Shown piece by piece: positions 5,719 to 13,518 of a stretch of 29,143 bases of DNA. Each line of letters starts with the position of its first letter. The stretch's first letter is position 1. The notes under the pieces were generated by a model, which made no database searches, was not told the DNA's origin, and was given only the letters and a program-made list of their open reading frames with translations. The position numbers and the translations under genes are program-made. Origin of the DNA: Microcaldota archaeon (GTDB lineage Archaea > Micrarchaeota > Micrarchaeia > Anstonellales > Bilamarchaeaceae); the NCBI GenBank assembly GCA_013331535.1, contig DUGF01000099.1:399-29541 (forward strand), read 5' to 3'.

Positions 5719-7143
5719 ATGTTTGATCTTCTAAAGAAAAAGATTTCGAGTTTTATCGGCGGATTAACAAAGCGGGAAGAAGAGAAAAAACCAACAGAAC
5801 TTCCAAAAGAATTGATTGAAGAAAAGAAAGAATCCGGGGAAAAAAAACAAGTCGAGGCAAAAAAGGAGTTTGAAATAGAAGCTCCGCCACTCATTGCGGA
5901 AATTAAAAAATCAGTGTCAATTGCGGAAAAACAAAAACCCGTTTCCGAAGAGTCACAAATCCAAAAGCCTATTCCAAAGCCATTACTAAAACCTTTAGCG
6001 CGTGCGGAAATACAAGACGCGGAAATCAAACACGAAGAGAAAAAACCGGTAAAAATCCCGGAGATGAAAAAAGAGTCCGCAACACCAAATCATGAAGAAA
6101 AAAAAGTTCGTGCCGTTCCAGAAGAAAAAGTGTCAGAGAAAAAACAAGAAAAAAAAGAGGAAAAAAAGCCAGAACCTAAACCAGAGAAAAAACCAGAGAG
6201 AACTGTGCAAAGACCAGAAATAAAAGAACCCGAAAGAAAAGCCGAAGTAAAGCTTGGTCTTGCAGGTCATATAAAAGGCCTTGTTTTCGGAGAAATAGAA
6301 ATCCAAAAATCCGATGTTTCCGACCTTCTCGACGGGCTTGAAATGGATCTTTTGGAAAGCGATGTTTCCTATTCGGTTACTGAAGAAATCAAGCAGGAGA
6401 TGGAGAAGAAACTTGTTGGATTGAAAGTTAAACGCGGGGATGTCAGCAAGTCTGTTCGCAACATGATCAAATCCTCTCTTGTTCGCATTTCCGGGGAAAA
6501 AGAAGGGGCAGATATTATTGATTTTGTTAACAAATCAGAAAAGCCAATCCCAATAATGTTCCTTGGGGTTAATGGTGCAGGAAAGACAACAACTATTGCA
6601 AAGGTTGCAAAGCTGCTCATTGACAATGGTCTCAAAGTAGTATTCTCTGCAAGCGATACATTCCGGGCAGCTGCCATCGAACAAATGGAAGTTCATGGAA
6701 ATCGCCTTGGAGTGCGAGTAATCAAACGACCCTATGGAAGTGATCCAACCGCGGTTGCATTCGATGCTGTCAATCATTCAAAAGCCAGTGGCATTGATGT
6801 AGTACTCATAGATACTGCCGGAAGACAGGAAACAAACCAGAGCCTTATGACAGAACTTAAGAAAATGGTTCGCGTCATCCAGCCAAAACTAAAGTTCTAC
6901 GTTGGTGAAAGCATTGCAGGAAGTGCAATAATCGATCAGGTAAATGAATTTAACAAAGAACTTGGTGGGATTGATGGGGTAATTCTCACAAAACTGGACT
7001 GCGATGCAAAGGGTGGAGCAGTTATTTCAATTCCACATGCTACCGGGGTTCCAATTTCTTATATCGGAACCGGGCAGGGCTATTCTGACCTTGAGCGGTT
7101 TGATTCAGAGAAGATTATTGGAGCTATTGTTGGAGAAAATTAA
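5719..7143 (+). CDS. ftsY: Signal recognition particle receptor FtsY
   Basis: A 474-residue SRP receptor GTPase that docks SRP-ribosome complexes at the membrane. From the ATG at 5719, residues 1-25 (MFDLLKKKISSFIGGLTKRE) form an amphipathic membrane-contact helix. Roughly residues 25-180 are a Lys/Glu/Pro-rich linker. Then come the helical N domain (GLEMDLLESDVSYSV) and the GTPase: P-loop GVNGAGKTTT at 283-292, DTFRAAAIEQ from 313, DTAGRQ from 365 and TKLD at 424-427. The family's C-terminal GQGYSDLERFD is present. The ORF stays open upstream, but the extra 51 residues read through a T-rich spacer. It is the last gene of the S19e operon, a common archaeal arrangement. Confidence 0.96.
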   Translation: MFDLLKKKISSFIGGLTKREEEKKPTELPKELIEEKKESGEKKQVEAKKEFEIEAPPLIAEIKKSVSIAEKQKPVSEESQIQKPIPKPLLKPLARAEIQDAEIKHEEKKPVKIPEMKKESATPNHEEKKVRAVPEEKVSEKKQEKKEEKKPEPKPEKKPERTVQRPEIKEPERKAEVKLGLAGHIKGLVFGEIEIQKSDVSDLLDGLEMDLLESDVSYSVTEEIKQEMEKKLVGLKVKRGDVSKSVRNMIKSSLVRISGEKEGADIIDFVNKSEKPIPIMFLGVNGAGKTTTIAKVAKLLIDNGLKVVFSASDTFRAAAIEQMEVHGNRLGVRVIKRPYGSDPTAVAFDAVNHSKASGIDVVLIDTAGRQETNQSLMTELKKMVRVIQPKLKFYVGESIAGSAIIDQVNEFNKELGGIDGVILTKLDCDAKGGAVISIPHATGVPISYIGTGQGYSDLERFDSEKIIGAIVGEN

Positions 7144-7270
7144 GATAAGACCAGTCCCCTTAGCTTCTCATACGCTTGGCAAATCTTTTTGTCATATCAT
7201 TGAAGCCTTGGTTCATCCGATTTTATTTTTCGGGCAATAATTAAAAATGCAAAGGAAAAGGGAAATTGCA

Positions 7271-8044
7271 CTATCTACTCTTTTTCTGGCTTGCAAAGAA
7301 CAAGTGTCCAACCACTACCAGTGCCAGTATCCCGATTATAACAACTATCCAAAGCACGTTTATTTCCTGGGATTCCACAACAAGCGGGGAAGAGTTTTTC
7401 ATCACATCCAATAAGTCGAATTCCACAGTGTTTCCGGAAATACCAGCAAAATATGCTCCAGCTTCTGCCTTTACTATCTCTCCTGGCATTTCAATTGCAT
7501 AAATCAAACTTACTCCCTGCACCTGTTCAAGTCCCTGTGCTGCAATAGATGTGTCCCCGGCTTTTCTCAGATCTATTGCTGACATTTTCAGTGGTATGCC
7601 AGAACCATATGGACTTGCAGCTATTATTTTCTGTTGTGCCTGTAATTCCTTGGAAAATTTATCTACCGGAATTTTATTTACCTTTAGCGTGTAAGTAGTA
7701 TATGGAATACCTTCCTTTGCTTCAAACGTGTAATATCCATCCTTTGTGGTGAATTCTTTTTTCATTACCAGTGAAAGGTCCTCGACACTGCATTTTGTCA
7801 GAGGATCTTTTTCTTCAATTCCCCGGCATACAGTTTCAATCAGAGTTGCAATCTCTCCCGTGACATCCTTTTTCTTGAATTCGTCATTTATGAGTTTTAG
7901 ATAACCTGGGTATTGTACGAGGTTTGTCTTGCTTTCAACAACAGAAGTTCCGTCACGCTCCATTTTCTGTGTAAATGTCTGGGTGATGCATCCTGAAAGA
8001 AATAATATCATTGCTGCAAAAATTAGTATTAGCTCTCTTTTCAT
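7271..8044 (-). CDS. Putative lipoprotein with a C-terminal membrane anchor
   Basis: About 257 residues from the ATG at 8044; I do not recognise the family. The N-terminus is a signal peptide ending in a lipobox: MKRELILIFAAMILFLSGC, with the Cys as the likely lipidated residue. The middle is a soluble domain with short repeat-like beta segments and two cysteines (TVCRGIEEKDPLTKC). The C-terminus has one membrane span, VLWIVVIIGILALVVVGHLF, followed by the basic tail QKKSR, so the domain faces outside and is anchored at both ends. It is divergently transcribed from the PP2C gene using one palindromic TATA box. Linkage to that phosphatase is only positional. Confidence 0.75.
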   Translation of the reverse strand: MKRELILIFAAMILFLSGCITQTFTQKMERDGTSVVESKTNLVQYPGYLKLINDEFKKKDVTGEIATLIETVCRGIEEKDPLTKCSVEDLSLVMKKEFTTKDGYYTFEAKEGIPYTTYTLKVNKIPVDKFSKELQAQQKIIAASPYGSGIPLKMSAIDLRKAGDTSIAAQGLEQVQGVSLIYAIEMPGEIVKAEAGAYFAGISGNTVEFDLLDVMKNSSPLVVESQEINVLWIVVIIGILALVVVGHLFFASQKKSR

Positions 8045-8064
8045 AATCAAAATATGCGGATTAC

Positions 8065-8074
8065 ATTTATAAAT
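8065..8074. promoter_or_regulatory. Palindromic TATA box of a symmetric bidirectional promoter
   Basis: ATTTATAAAT is a perfect palindrome. Its centre (8069.5) is 26.5 bp from the plus-strand ATG at 8096 and 25.5 bp from the minus-strand ATG at 8044. Both distances fit the archaeal TATA-to-start spacing with leaderless mRNAs. No ribosome site precedes either ATG. One TBP site can therefore serve both genes. Confidence 0.65.
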
Positions 8075-8095
8075 CTAATAGTAGAATCACTGTTC

Positions 8096-9472
8096 ATGAC
8101 CAAGTTATCTCATGCCGTACGTGCAAAAGTGCTAGAGCACAGAATGCTGGTTGAACAAATTGAGAAAAAAGAGTTCGGTCTCGCACAACTTTCCGCTCCA
8201 GATGAGCTTCAGCAACCGGAAATACGGCTCCATGAGCGCGTTCTTTCAGATATCCAGTACAAGGGAATCGTTGCACGGGCTGTTGGAAAATCCTTCGAAG
8301 AACGATGTTTTGTTGCAAAGAAGGATATGGATCGTTTCGCTCTTATTTACAATATGGATCGCGCCCGCTCTCGTGTGGATGTAATGAACCGGCTTATTGC
8401 CTTAATGAAAAAAGGCCATGCATGGGAAAGCTCGCAGTCCCGCAGACTGCGCAGGCAGTACAAGGAAAAAGCAGCGCAACTGCTTGACATGCTTGACAGA
8501 TGTGATTTCAACGAGGAATTTTTTGCAGATGGCGCCGTAATTGAGCTTGCGGATGTTACCGAGCTTGCATCCGAGCATCTTGAATTTTGTTCTGCTTCAG
8601 CGATTGTTGATAAAAAACCAAAGAAAAAAGGCGAGGTTAAATCAGGAGATGCAGCATTTTTCCAGGAGCTTTATCATCGGGGAAAACGTGCCGCTGTTTT
8701 TGGCATATTTGACGGCTTTGTTGATGGAAAGGGTGAGGAAAGTCGGCCTTCTGCACTTGCACTAAGTGTTCTGAAAGAGTACGTCGAGAAGCTTCGCAAT
8801 GTGGAAGATGCAAATCAGATTCTTCATATCCTGACAAAATATGCCAACGAAGCCGATGCCACTATTAGCGATAGTATGACAAATTTTGGTGGGGCAACAG
8901 CATCTGTCGGGGTTGTTTTCGGAAAGCGGCTTGCTTATCTTAATTTAGGGGATTCGCGCATTTATGGAGTTTCAACAGATCGGGGAACTGGGGCATCTGT
9001 GACAAAACTTACCACAGATGATGGAATTTGCGGTTCAATCGACAAAGGAATTCACATAAACGAATCCGTGTTTTCCAGAGAGGCGGAATTCCCCCATGTG
9101 TATGTAGGCTCGTTTAGTCAGCAAATACGCGGGAAATATTCTGGCAAGCGCGTTCTTCATCCGGAATTCCGGCTTCGCAGTCCGAATATCGGGCTGGCCG
9201 ACCTCACAGATCTAGATATGCTCGTAGCTATGAGCGATGGAGTCTGGCGTCAATTACCTTTCCGTTGCAAGAATGGAGCGATAACTGCAGCATCCGGAGA
9301 GGAAACAATTGCGGAACTCATTAATTCTATTGACCGTCCGAATCCTCAGAAAGTTGCGACTTCAATATATGAGCATGCGCGTGGCCAGATGTTCGGAAAG
9401 AAAAAGATTATTGGGGATTATCTTTCAATGCCTTCACCAGAGGATTCGGCTGTTGTGGCGCTGTCAATCTGA
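8096..9472 (+). CDS. PP2C-like (PPM family) protein phosphatase with N-terminal helical domain
   Basis: 458 residues from the ATG at 8096; the frame is open to 8054, but that stretch contains the promoter. The C-terminal ~270 residues carry PPM metal-dependent Ser/Thr phosphatase motifs in order: VFGIFDGFVDG (D206), GGATASVGVV (265-274), LNLGDSRIYG (282-291), LVAMSDGVW (376-384) and a final EDSAVVAL (D450). These correspond to the family's FDGHGG, GSTA, GDSR, SDG and DN.T motifs. The first ~170 residues are helical and charged, with no recognised domain. No membrane segment is seen. PP2C enzymes are patchy in archaea, so acquisition is possible. The neighbouring divergent lipoprotein may be a partner, but this is inference. 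No protein kinase is encoded in this window. Confidence 0.85.
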   Translation: MTKLSHAVRAKVLEHRMLVEQIEKKEFGLAQLSAPDELQQPEIRLHERVLSDIQYKGIVARAVGKSFEERCFVAKKDMDRFALIYNMDRARSRVDVMNRLIALMKKGHAWESSQSRRLRRQYKEKAAQLLDMLDRCDFNEEFFADGAVIELADVTELASEHLEFCSASAIVDKKPKKKGEVKSGDAAFFQELYHRGKRAAVFGIFDGFVDGKGEESRPSALALSVLKEYVEKLRNVEDANQILHILTKYANEADATISDSMTNFGGATASVGVVFGKRLAYLNLGDSRIYGVSTDRGTGASVTKLTTDDGICGSIDKGIHINESVFSREAEFPHVYVGSFSQQIRGKYSGKRVLHPEFRLRSPNIGLADLTDLDMLVAMSDGVWRQLPFRCKNGAITAASGEETIAELINSIDRPNPQKVATSIYEHARGQMFGKKKIIGDYLSMPSPEDSAVVALSI

Positions 9473-9533
9473 CTGTTTCGGGTTTAGCGTCGCGTTTTGA
9501 GAAGTATCGCGATTATTGCAGTGAGCATGTGAA

Positions 9534-10142
9534 CTACCCTAACCTGGCTTGCTGAGAAACTTTGTGTTTCTCAACTATTGAAAACGAATCGTCGTTTTCA
9601 ACATGCGCCGAGGTTATGGCTTCTTCTTTCAATGACGGAACTACTGTTTCGTCTCCAGAAGCGTTACTTCCGGCAATTCCTGCCGTAGCTCTTGTGAGCA
9701 TGTTTATCGCAGCATTGAGGTCTCTGTCCATACTGAGACCACAGGAAGGGCAATTATGCTGCCGTTCCCATAATCCTTTTGGCACACAGGTTCCGCACTT
9801 GCTGCAATCTTTAGACGTATTTTTAGGATTCACAAATACCACTTCACAACCAGCACTTTCAGCCTTGTAGGAAATCATATTTGTGAATATTCCCCATCCT
9901 GCATCTGATACACCTTTGCCGTGTTCTTCTGCTATTCCCTGCGCATCAAGCTTTTCAAATGCAATCATGGAATATTTGACAAGTAATGAATTGGCAGTCT
10001 TATGCAGCCAGTCTTTTCTCGTATCTGCTGCTTTGGCATAAACTTTTGCGACTTTCAGTTTTGCCTTTCTTCTATTTCTGCTTCTGAATTTCTTCTTGGA
10101 TAGCTCCTTCTGGGCAGCGCGCCCGCTACGGGCATATTTCAA
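9534..10142 (-). pseudogene. tnpB: Truncated TnpB (IS200/IS605-type OrfB), C-terminal part only
   Basis: 202 codons remain of a protein that is normally about 370-420 residues. The surviving part has the basic helical segment AQKELSKKKFRSRNRRKAKLK, the RuvC-II glutamate in MIAFEKLD (E63), the zinc ribbon with Cys 113, 116, 131 and 134 (KDCSKCG and NCPSCG), and RuvC-III MDRDLNAAINM. The N-terminal half with the first RuvC aspartate is missing. Upstream there is only a hairpin and then another gene. The only start is a TTG. TnpB is an RNA-guided nuclease carried by transposons; this copy cannot be active as it stands. No TnpA is present in the window. Confidence 0.85.
9553..9601 (-). repeat. 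Two perfect hairpins at the 3' end of the tnpB remnant
   Basis: TGAGAAAC/GTTTCTCA (9553-9560 with 9566-9573, loop 5 nt) and TTGAAAACGA/TCGTTTTCAA (9578-9587 with 9592-9601, loop 4 nt) lie side by side inside the last tnpB codons. IS200/IS605 elements usually have subterminal hairpins and a guide RNA (omega RNA) overlapping the tnpB 3' end, so these may be what is left of that end. Confidence 0.5.
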
Positions 10143-10166
10143 GCATAAAAAATAGAATTGTTGTGG

Positions 10167-10205
10167 GCCGATTCATCAGCCTGCGAGGCAGGCAGAACTC
10201 TCGGC
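10167..10205. repeat. Nested hairpin upstream of the tnpB remnant
   Basis: The structure is GCCGA, 7 nt, GCCTGC, GAG, GCAGGC, 7 nt, TCGGC. It has a 6-bp inner stem (10179-10184 with 10188-10193) and a 5-bp outer stem (10167-10171 with 10201-10205), separated by a symmetric internal loop. It lies between the truncated tnpB and the end of the next gene. It may be a transposon end, a scar, or a terminator for the gene ending at 10222. Confidence 0.4.
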
Positions 10206-10221
10206 ATTCTCGAGGCGCGAC

Positions 10222-11244
10222 TCAGTAATTAGACCTACTAGAACTAAATCTAAGAATAGCTTCGCATGTTTTAACAGGTTCCATTATCCTGGCTCTTTGC
10301 CTTTTATCCAGATCTTTTAAAAGCCGGCGGCCTGCGGTTGCGATTGTTTCTAACGAATGATAATCGCCCATGGGATGATACACAATAAGATCATATAGCA
10401 GATCCATTGCATGCGCAGCCACATTGTACTTGCGCAAGGTGCTGAGTAGAAGCAATTTTGCCGCATTTTGAGGAACCGGATAGTACTCTTGTCGACAGTC
10501 TAATAACATAGATACACCGTCCAGCTGTTTCGGGTCACGATCAATCATTCCAAAGGTTTTTCTGAGGTTTTTATTGAAGGTATCTAATAATCCCCTGCCC
10601 TGTGCAAGCAAAGTACTCACATCGGACGTATCCAGCTCGGTAGGCAACGGATAGCATTGACTGCAAAGCTCTTTGCCGCGCTGGTGTGTTTTGCATGCAT
10701 CCACTATCTCGCGCGCCCGTGCGCCCCCCATTTCACAGCCTTTCAGTATTATCATTGCCCTTAATTTGCGCAGTTCGGTTTTTGGAAGCGGTGCGTGTAT
10801 TACTTTAAACAACGCCTCTCTTGCGCATAAGGAAAGTTCTAGATTCTCTTTTAATATACCTCGTCCTAATTCACGCCGTCTATCCTCGAACTTAAGGCAA
10901 TTGTAAAGGACGTGGATTGCCTGAGCCCTAACAAAGTCTGCAAACCGTACAGGATTTTTATTGCCTTCCAGTGCTTTTCCAATTTTTCTGCGTACCTCGC
11001 TCACAAGGCCTGGTTTGCAAAGCAATTCTTTTATATTATCCACACGCTCAGGCTTACGATGCAACTCAACAAGCAGATCTGTCGTACCCTCAGTATGGGA
11101 GCAGCCTATACCTATATCCTGCCAGCCTCTGAACCATGGTTCTTCCCTTGGCTTTGCATCTATAAGCTCTCTTTCGCGAAATAACTTTGCGGCTGTACTA
11201 CGGGGAGCTGTGCGCCGCCCTGCATCCAATTTGTGTCGTTGCAT
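10222..11244 (-). CDS. Unknown helical protein downstream of PCNA
   Basis: 340 residues with no family I recognise. It is strongly alpha-helical and rich in Arg, Lys and Leu, with segments such as FVRAQAIHVLYNCLKFEDRR, SLCAREALFKVIHAPLPK and KLLLLSTLRKYNVAAHAMDL that suggest HEAT- or TPR-like packing. A cysteine group (DACKTHQRGKELCSQCYP) could bind a metal, but no standard finger is evident. There is no signal peptide or membrane span. Its ATG at 11244 follows the PCNA stop by nine bases on the same strand, so the two are probably cotranscribed. A role linked to the clamp is only a guess from position. Confidence 0.65.
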   Translation of the reverse strand: MQRHKLDAGRRTAPRSTAAKLFRERELIDAKPREEPWFRGWQDIGIGCSHTEGTTDLLVELHRKPERVDNIKELLCKPGLVSEVRRKIGKALEGNKNPVRFADFVRAQAIHVLYNCLKFEDRRRELGRGILKENLELSLCAREALFKVIHAPLPKTELRKLRAMIILKGCEMGGARAREIVDACKTHQRGKELCSQCYPLPTELDTSDVSTLLAQGRGLLDTFNKNLRKTFGMIDRDPKQLDGVSMLLDCRQEYYPVPQNAAKLLLLSTLRKYNVAAHAMDLLYDLIVYHPMGDYHSLETIATAGRRLLKDLDKRQRARIMEPVKTCEAILRFSSSRSNY

Positions 11245-11253
11245 AGTTTAACC

Positions 11254-11997
11254 CTACTCGCTTTCAATCCTCGGCGCAAGATAATACGCAACCTTTGCAC
11301 CTTCCATCTCATATTCAATCCTGAGCGGCCGATCTGTTTCAAGATTAAGCGTAACCATACTCCCACCCGAGCTTGCCTTAACTATATCTTCAAGATACTG
11401 TAGGGGGAACGTAGCCTTTGCATCGCTATTCACGTTCAACTCCCCAATCTGCGGGCTTCCTTTTTCAAATTCAGCCTTCATGTCTCCGCTGTCTCCCTTC
11501 ACTTCCACTATGAACGAATCACTTCCAAGAACAAATCTAACATGTGAACTGACAAGTTTTGCATCCTTCAGCGCTTCCTTTAACGCGTCAGCGTTCACTT
11601 TAACAAAACTTTTGAATTCTATCTTTGGTTCTCTCTGGACCCCTTCCCCAATTTCAAGAAGCGGGATTTTGAACGTTCTTTTTTTCTTGTCCATTATGAA
11701 CCGCACGACAAGCCTTCCTTCCTCAACACTCAATTCTGCCTTTTCTCCCCTGTTTCCGCGTGAAAGAACATTGCTTAATTGTGCCATATCTAGTCCAATC
11801 TTCATAGTATCTTCTACGTGGTATTCCACAAATGACATTTTAGGCATGTGAAAGGAAACCATTGAAATCTGTGAAGGGTCCATTGCACGCAGGGATAATC
11901 CTTCAGGAGTGATTTCAAACTGTCCTTCATCCACAAGATTCACTATGGCGTCCATTGCCGATTTAAGAGCAGGTGCTTCATTTACAACTAGTTTCAT
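11254..11997 (-). CDS. pcn: DNA sliding clamp PCNA
   Basis: 247 residues from the ATG at 11997, chosen because GGGAGGT lies six bases before it; the in-frame TTG at 12012 overlaps that ribosome site. The clamp trimer encircles DNA and tethers polymerase, FEN1, ligase and helicases through PIP motifs. Family features are LKSAMDAIVNLVDEGQFEI, GLSLRAMDPSQISMVSFHMP, the interdomain region with FKIPLLEIGEG, and the ending VAYYLAPRIESE. The length is typical for archaeal PCNA and only one copy is seen here. A Hef-like helicase with a PIP-like tail is encoded elsewhere in the window. Confidence 0.97.
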   Translation of the reverse strand: MKLVVNEAPALKSAMDAIVNLVDEGQFEITPEGLSLRAMDPSQISMVSFHMPKMSFVEYHVEDTMKIGLDMAQLSNVLSRGNRGEKAELSVEEGRLVVRFIMDKKKRTFKIPLLEIGEGVQREPKIEFKSFVKVNADALKEALKDAKLVSSHVRFVLGSDSFIVEVKGDSGDMKAEFEKGSPQIGELNVNSDAKATFPLQYLEDIVKASSGGSMVTLNLETDRPLRIEYEMEGAKVAYYLAPRIESE

Positions 11998-12044
11998 GTC
12001 ATAACCTCCCAAATAATTAGATGATTGTTTATCTGCGGAAAATA

Positions 12045-12052
12045 ATTTAAAT
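12045..12052 (-). promoter_or_regulatory. pcn: PCNA promoter TATA box
   Basis: ATTTAAAT centred at 12048.5 is about 51 bp before the PCNA ATG. It predicts a start near 12022 and a 25-nt leader carrying the GGGAGGT ribosome site. This contrasts with the leaderless spacing seen at several other genes in the window. Confidence 0.5.
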
Positions 12053-12090
12053 GCAGGTGGTTGAGAGGGTTCTTGCTCTGTTCGCTGTCG

Positions 12091-13203
12091 TCACAGTCTC
12101 TGAATCAACAGCATCGGAACGACATCGTATATGTTTGTTGCGTCAGATTGTATCAGATGGCTGCCAGTTCTGTTCGCTTCCTCAAGACTTGCCCCAATCA
12201 ATCTTGCGCGTTCCGGTTCCGGAACAAAATTAAGATATCCCTGATGAACAGGTCTTAATTCCGCAACTGCGGTTACTACTTTCTCTGCACCCGGAGTAAC
12301 GAGATATCCGATAACCGATATGAGTTTTAGTCCGATTCCTTGGAGATGTGTTCGGAATCCGCCTTCGTTCGGCTTCGATGCGTTTGTGTACAATGCTGTG
12401 TTGCGGACAACCTCCTCCTCGCTTTTTCCGGTTTCGTCTGCGACTTTTCTGACAAGAATATCGATATAATGCCTAAAGAACGGATGTGCGTCTATCGAGT
12501 ATTCCGAGCGGTTCAATCCATCAACTTTCAATTTTGGGTCAACATCAAAAAATGCAGTCGAATATCCAAGATAAATATATTTTCCAGGTCCTGCTGCTTT
12601 TGCGATATTTTCAAGATGTTCTGCCTTTGGATAGCCCGCGTATTCTCCGTCTGGATTTGTTTCTATCCAATGCCCAGCTTGAAATCCATATACAAGCGGG
12701 AATGGGCCATAAACATAAAGATTGTCAGGAGGATCCAAAAATTCTACATGCGATCTATATTTTCCTGCTTCTGCCATTAGCGGTTCCCATAATTCCTTTG
12801 GCATTTGGTCAAGCCATTTCTTTGCCTCATCTCCGGTTGGATGATTTCCATTACAGTGTGCCATTACCCGCAATATTTCATGGTCAAGATACCCTCTGCC
12901 AAATCTTAATCGTGCCACAGTTAATGCATGCTTTACAGGGTCTGTTGCGAGCACATCTATTTTTGCTGGCGATGCGGCATCAAGCAATCCGTGCGTAGAT
13001 GCCCCCTGTCTGCAACCTATCTCCAGAACACGCATGCCATCTGTGAAAGGAAGCGTAGTTCCAAGAAATTCGCGGAGTTTGGCTATCGCGGTTTTTGAAC
13101 CGCTTCGGAATATTCCGGTTTCCAATTCGTATTTTTGCCCGCAGACACCAAGAGGTTCTCCTCCTGCGGGATATCCTTTCCTGAACATGGTTTTGAAACT
13201 CAT
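12091..13203 (-). CDS. SAM-dependent methyltransferase, class I fold, substrate unknown
   Basis: 370 residues. Motif I, MRVLEIGCRQGAST (residues 57-70), is followed by a strand ending in an acidic residue (IDVLATDPVKHAL), the standard SAM-binding start of a Rossmann-like methyltransferase. The N-terminus (MSFKTMFRKGYPAGGEPLG) and the long middle part, with aromatic-rich segments such as NLYVYGPFPLVYGFQAGHW and YIYLGYSTAFFDVDPKLK, are not from a family I can name. The C-terminus contains VVTAVAELRPVHQGYLNFVP. There is no membrane segment. It is transcribed toward PCNA, with about 93 bp between the genes. Confidence 0.75.
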   Translation of the reverse strand: MSFKTMFRKGYPAGGEPLGVCGQKYELETGIFRSGSKTAIAKLREFLGTTLPFTDGMRVLEIGCRQGASTHGLLDAASPAKIDVLATDPVKHALTVARLRFGRGYLDHEILRVMAHCNGNHPTGDEAKKWLDQMPKELWEPLMAEAGKYRSHVEFLDPPDNLYVYGPFPLVYGFQAGHWIETNPDGEYAGYPKAEHLENIAKAAGPGKYIYLGYSTAFFDVDPKLKVDGLNRSEYSIDAHPFFRHYIDILVRKVADETGKSEEEVVRNTALYTNASKPNEGGFRTHLQGIGLKLISVIGYLVTPGAEKVVTAVAELRPVHQGYLNFVPEPERARLIGASLEEANRTGSHLIQSDATNIYDVVPMLLIQRL

Positions 13204-13260
13204 AAATTCGCCTCATAATTAGTTCGTTTGTATGTTGTGTTGAAATGTTTAATAAGTTAT

Positions 13261-13282
13261 ATGGCAACTCTCAAGCTATTCT
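13261..13282 (+). repeat. Left copy of a 22-bp direct repeat bracketing the toxin-antitoxin pair
   Basis: The repeat begins ATGGCAACTCTCAAGCTA and ends TTCT. The other copy at 13784-13805 differs at one position (21 of 22 identical). It lies immediately before the antitoxin TATA box. I found no third copy in the window. Confidence 0.8.
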
Positions 13283-13288
13283 AGTGGG

Positions 13289-13294
13289 TTTAAA
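13289..13294 (+). promoter_or_regulatory. TATA box of the toxin-antitoxin operon
   Basis: TTTAAA centred at 13291.5 predicts a start near 13318. The ribosome site AGGTGA (13318-13323) would then be at the very 5' end of the mRNA, five bases before the antitoxin ATG. The box lies seven bases after the left direct repeat. Confidence 0.5.
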
Positions 13295-13328
13295 TATTTT
13301 CCAATCCCATATAAACTAGGTGAATACA

Positions 13329-13517
13329 ATGGAAAATGTAACACTGGATGTTTTATATTCAGAATTGAAATACCTTCATAAAAAGATAGAATCTCTAGAA
13401 CAGATTTTAATCCCCGAAGCCGCAGCCACGCAAAGGGATAAAGACCAGCTTGAAGATGCCCTGCGCGAACATCGTCAGGGTAAATCTGTCAAATTTTCAG
13501 ATATAAGGAAGGATTGA
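13329..13517 (+). CDS. Putative antitoxin of a RelBE-like pair
   Basis: 62 residues from the ATG at 13329, preceded by AGGTGA at five bases; the in-frame GTG at 13320 overlaps that site. The protein is short and charged: a helical first half (VLYSELKYLHKKIESLEQIL) suited to dimerisation, and a C-terminal half (LEDALREHRQGKSVKFSDIRKD) that resembles toxin-wrapping tails of archaeal RelB-type antitoxins. No classic ribbon-helix-helix pattern is obvious. It ends one base before the toxin ATG, the usual antitoxin-toxin coupling. Confidence 0.75.
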   Translation: MENVTLDVLYSELKYLHKKIESLEQILIPEAAATQRDKDQLEDALREHRQGKSVKFSDIRKD

Positions 13518-13518
13518 G

